A DNA stretch of 27,124 nucleotides from a virus: positions 1 through 27,124 of the IMG/VR virus record IMGVR_UViG_3300038619_000085, one strand, 5' to 3'. A program made the translations under genes and the position numbers. Positions within the stretch are counted from its first letter, which is position 1. Every line of letters begins with the position of its first letter. The notes below the pieces were generated by a model. The model was not told where the DNA came from. It worked only from the letters and a program-made list of their open reading frames with translations, and searched no databases. Positions 26,433-27,124 of this stretch are shown in pieces.

Positions 26433-26693
26433 ATGAAACACCAATACGGTCACGTGGTCAAGATCAGCAGCAGGCCGGCGGGAACGACCATGACATTGTG
26501 GACTTGTGGCGTGCATATTCTGGACGGCAAACTCTACGCCAGCAACCCAATCTGCCACATCGGGAACAACAGCTCGCCCTGTATGCACCGGACGCGCGAC
26601 GCAGCTAGATACTGCCAAAATCGCGCAGCCTATTTGCGCGGCGGCGAGGCAGTCCAAGCGCCGGACCTGCGGGGAACCATCGTGGCCGATTGA
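26433..26693 (+). CDS. Small cysteine-containing protein under a strong promoter
   Basis: An 86-residue protein with a good ribosome site (GGGAG, seven bases before ATG) behind a perfect promoter. It is beta-prone at the start (Y-G-H-V-V-K-I-S-S-R), has four cysteines (residues 25, 41, 50, 61), and ends in an acidic tail. It is not recognised as any family. Constitutive strong expression beside the repressor side of a Mu-like phage is what one expects of a lysogen-expressed accessory such as an exclusion or defence factor, but no direct evidence exists. Confidence 0.65.
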   Translation: MKHQYGHVVKISSRPAGTTMTLWTCGVHILDGKLYASNPICHIGNNSSPCMHRTRDAARYCQNRAAYLRGGEAVQAPDLRGTIVAD

Positions 26694-26797
26694 TCTTCGC
26701 CGGTGCCTCGCCGCATCGGCCTCCGCATCGGCGGAGCGCTGCCAGGCTGGATACCTGGCCATCGCCGCGGGCGTCACGCGCGGCTCGAAAGGACACT
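26694..26797 (+). other. Spacer with hairpins after the 86-residue gene
   Basis: Contains CTCCGC-ATCG-GCGGAG (26721-26736) and GCCAGG, loop of seven, CCTGGC (26741-26759). Neither has a following T-run, so termination is uncertain. The last bases carry GAAAGGA, the ribosome site of the next gene. Confidence 0.5.
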
Positions 26798-27124
26798 ATG
26801 CGCAGCTCACGACCCATCCCGCTTCCCCCTGGCACCATCGACGAGACCGGCCACACCTACGGATGCCTCACCGTCCGCGAATATGCCGGCGTTGATTCTG
26901 GCGGGGGCGCTCAGTGGGTCTGTGAGTGCGCCTGCTCGGATGCACAGTGCCGCGGCATAGTCCTTGCCCGTGGCGCGAAGCTCCGATCCGGCCGCGTCGT
27001 CTCTTGTGGTCGCCTCCGCGCAAATTCCGGCATCCGCCAAGCCGCACGGCTCCAGACGCCAGCCAAACGCCGCCGCCAAATCGCCAGCCTTGGCGGCCAT
27101 GCGAAAAAGGCCGCCGAGCCTCCC
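26798..27124 (+). CDS. Zinc-ribbon phage protein, cut by the window end
   Basis: An open frame of at least 109 codons with GAAAGGA five bases before the ATG at 26798. It has the pattern of a zinc-ribbon domain common at the N-terminus of phage HNH/AP2-type and related proteins: T-Y-G-C-L-T-V-R-E-Y, then W-V-C-E-C-A-C-S, V-L-A-R-G-A-K-L-R-S-G and V-V-S-C-G-R-L-R. The usual ending S-C-G-C is S-C-G-R here, so the fourth ligand is altered or supplied by another cysteine. The rest is basic (A-K-R-R-R-Q-I). The C-terminus and any nuclease domain lie outside the window. Confidence 0.7.
   Translation, partial: MRSSRPIPLPPGTIDETGHTYGCLTVREYAGVDSGGGAQWVCECACSDAQCRGIVLARGAKLRSGRVVSCGRLRANSGIRQAARLQTPAKRRRQIASLGGHAKKAAEPP

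Noticed and set aside
1-27124. tRNA, rRNA, riboswitch or intrinsic terminator with T-run
   Set aside because: I found no cloverleaf, rRNA core, known aptamer consensus, or GC hairpin followed by a T-run on either strand.

Overview
The window is GC-rich and is almost entirely a Mu-like (transposable, contractile-tailed type) prophage or phage genome. It reads right to left on the minus strand from about 25.06 kb to the left edge. The gene order matches Mu: repressor (divergent, plus strand), Ner-like regulator, MuA-type DDE transposase, MuB-type ATPase, small early genes, Gam, GemA, a lysis/middle region, gp25/26/27-like genes, large terminase, portal fused to a MuF domain, protease/scaffold, decoration protein, major capsid protein, then connector and morphogenesis genes and an M15 endolysin. 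Sheath, tube, tape measure and baseplate genes would lie beyond the left edge. The host is probably an acidobacterium of the Solibacter/Bryobacter kind. That is an inference from base composition, the IPT/TIG and TonB C-terminal domains and the dense dispersed palindromic repeats; no marker gene proves it.

Layout: 1-5.1 kb holds the endolysin, a gpG-like morphogenesis protein, a string of very small genes, an exported DRGH nuclease, an IPT/TIG-connector fusion and an exported fibre-like protein. 5.2-12.7 kb is the head and packaging module. 12.7-15.4 kb has gp26- and gp25-like genes and a large exported fibre-like protein, whose upstream gap carries a perfect 24-bp AT-rich palindrome marking the probable early/late boundary. 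15.5-20.6 kb is a compact early operon (GemA, zinc-finger proteins, winged-helix proteins, a TonB C-terminal-domain protein, Gam). 20.6-25.06 kb is the transposition module. 25.06-25.52 kb is the repressor switch. 25.5-27.1 kb holds plus-strand accessory genes, among them one with a perfect sigma-70 promoter and a zinc-ribbon gene cut by the window end. I could not locate the phage terminus in this last part.

The most unusual feature is two families of short palindromic repeats scattered through the phage at gene junctions. Family A has eight full copies; seven lie in reading frames, all in the same orientation and the same translational frame, adding a peptide like TGDKIAGAT to protein ends. 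Family B has four copies, three in coding sequence. The stems show paired substitutions. One insertion appears to have pushed a gene out of frame with its stop so that it now reads about 97 codons into gam. Another gene is nearly half built from repeats.

A second theme is export: a TonB C-terminal-domain protein, a DNA/RNA nuclease and two fibre-like proteins all start with Sec-type signals. This is not usual for Mu-like phages and may reflect envelope-level exclusion of competitors. The first 127 bases of the window are repeated exactly at 173-299, which looks like an assembly-graph artefact and makes the endolysin C-terminus unreliable.
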